DNA from: an uncultured Clostridia bacterium
GTDB taxonomy: Bacteria; Bacillota; Clostridia; UMGS1810
DNA: 5,397 nt
Direction of reading: 5' to 3'
Assembly: GCA_937959315.1 (NCBI GenBank)
Contig: CALGRC010000218.1
Coordinates: forward strand, 1-5,397
A model generated the notes under the pieces. That model searched no databases and had not been told where the DNA came from. It saw only the letters and a program-made list of their open reading frames with translations. Shown here piece by piece: positions 5,191-5,397 of the stretch. A program made the position numbers and the translations under genes. Within the stretch, counting starts at the first letter, position 1. Each line of letters begins with the position of its first letter.

Positions 5191-5397
5191 ATGGAAAATA
5201 TTGGTATTAAATGGGGGGTGAGGCTGTTTGGGGTATATTTGGGATGTATGGAATTAAAATGGAATGGGGATATTTGTTTTTATAATTATCGGCCGCTGTT
5301 TTTATATGAAAAGGGACGGCTGTGCCGGCTGACGAAAGAACAGCTTTGCGCATTGCTTCCCGAATCGCCGTATGGAACCGTTCATTTATATGCGCAG
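5191..5397 (+). CDS. Unrecognised ORF, runs off the window end
   Basis: The frame is open from just after a TGA at 5182-5184 to the last base, giving 69 codons from the ATG at 5191. The start is uncertain: ATG 5191 has no clear ribosome binding site, while GTG 5218, TTG 5239 and ATG 5248 lie in or after a G-rich stretch (about 5211-5223) that could serve as one. The later part (C-F-Y-N-Y-R-P-L-F-L-Y-E-K-G-R-L-C-R-L-T) looks like ordinary coding sequence, with no domain I recognise. It follows the Cro-like gene in the same direction with no terminator between, so it is probably the next early gene of the same unit. Confidence 0.5.
   Translation, partial: MENIGIKWGVRLFGVYLGCMELKWNGDICFYNYRPLFLYEKGRLCRLTKEQLCALLPESPYGTVHLYAQ

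Overview
The window reads as chromosome of a low-to-mid GC Gram-positive anaerobe, most likely a member of the Clostridia. The reasons are an SLH-anchored surface protein with the C-terminal F-x-DV...DFWGYYDIMEA ending common in clostridial SLH proteins, strong AGGAGG-type ribosome binding sites, sigma-A promoters of TTGACT/TATAAT type, and many intrinsic terminators. The genus cannot be fixed from this sequence.

Layout. (1) Bases 1-2625, plus strand: the 3' part of a large secreted surface protein. It has InlB-like repeats, a fibronectin type III-like module, four Ig-like modules, an Asn-rich linker and three SLH domains, and ends at a strong terminator. (2) Bases 2698-2869: a self-contained tRNA-Lys(CTT) transcription unit with its own promoter and terminator. 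(3) Bases 2933-2969: a perfect 17-bp hairpin of uncertain role. (4) Bases 2999-3397, minus strand: a small lipoprotein with a DUF4430-like domain. (5) Bases 3505-4777, minus strand: a two-gene unit of an XRE-family repressor followed by an ImmA/IrrE-type zinc peptidase. The peptidase is unusual in having a transmembrane segment and an extracytoplasmic Cys/His-rich C-terminal domain. (6) Bases 4778-4972: a divergent control region with two sigma-A promoters and about six copies of an 11-bp imperfect palindrome (consensus CACAAAATGTG). (7) Bases 4973-5173, plus strand: a 66-residue Cro-like HTH protein starting at GTG. (8) From about 5191 to the window end: an unrecognised ORF.

How the parts work together (inference). 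Regions 5-8 look like the immunity/lysogeny switch of an integrated element, with leftward repressor plus ImmA-type peptidase, rightward Cro-like protein and early gene, and a shared operator array between them. The order resembles the left end of ICEBs1-type elements, with a tRNA gene on the outer side. No integrase is visible; a lipoprotein gene lies where an integrase gene would be expected. The most interesting point is that the peptidase appears tethered to the membrane with a possible metal- or redox-sensing domain outside. If its target is the repressor, this switch could respond to an extracellular cue instead of an intracellular one.
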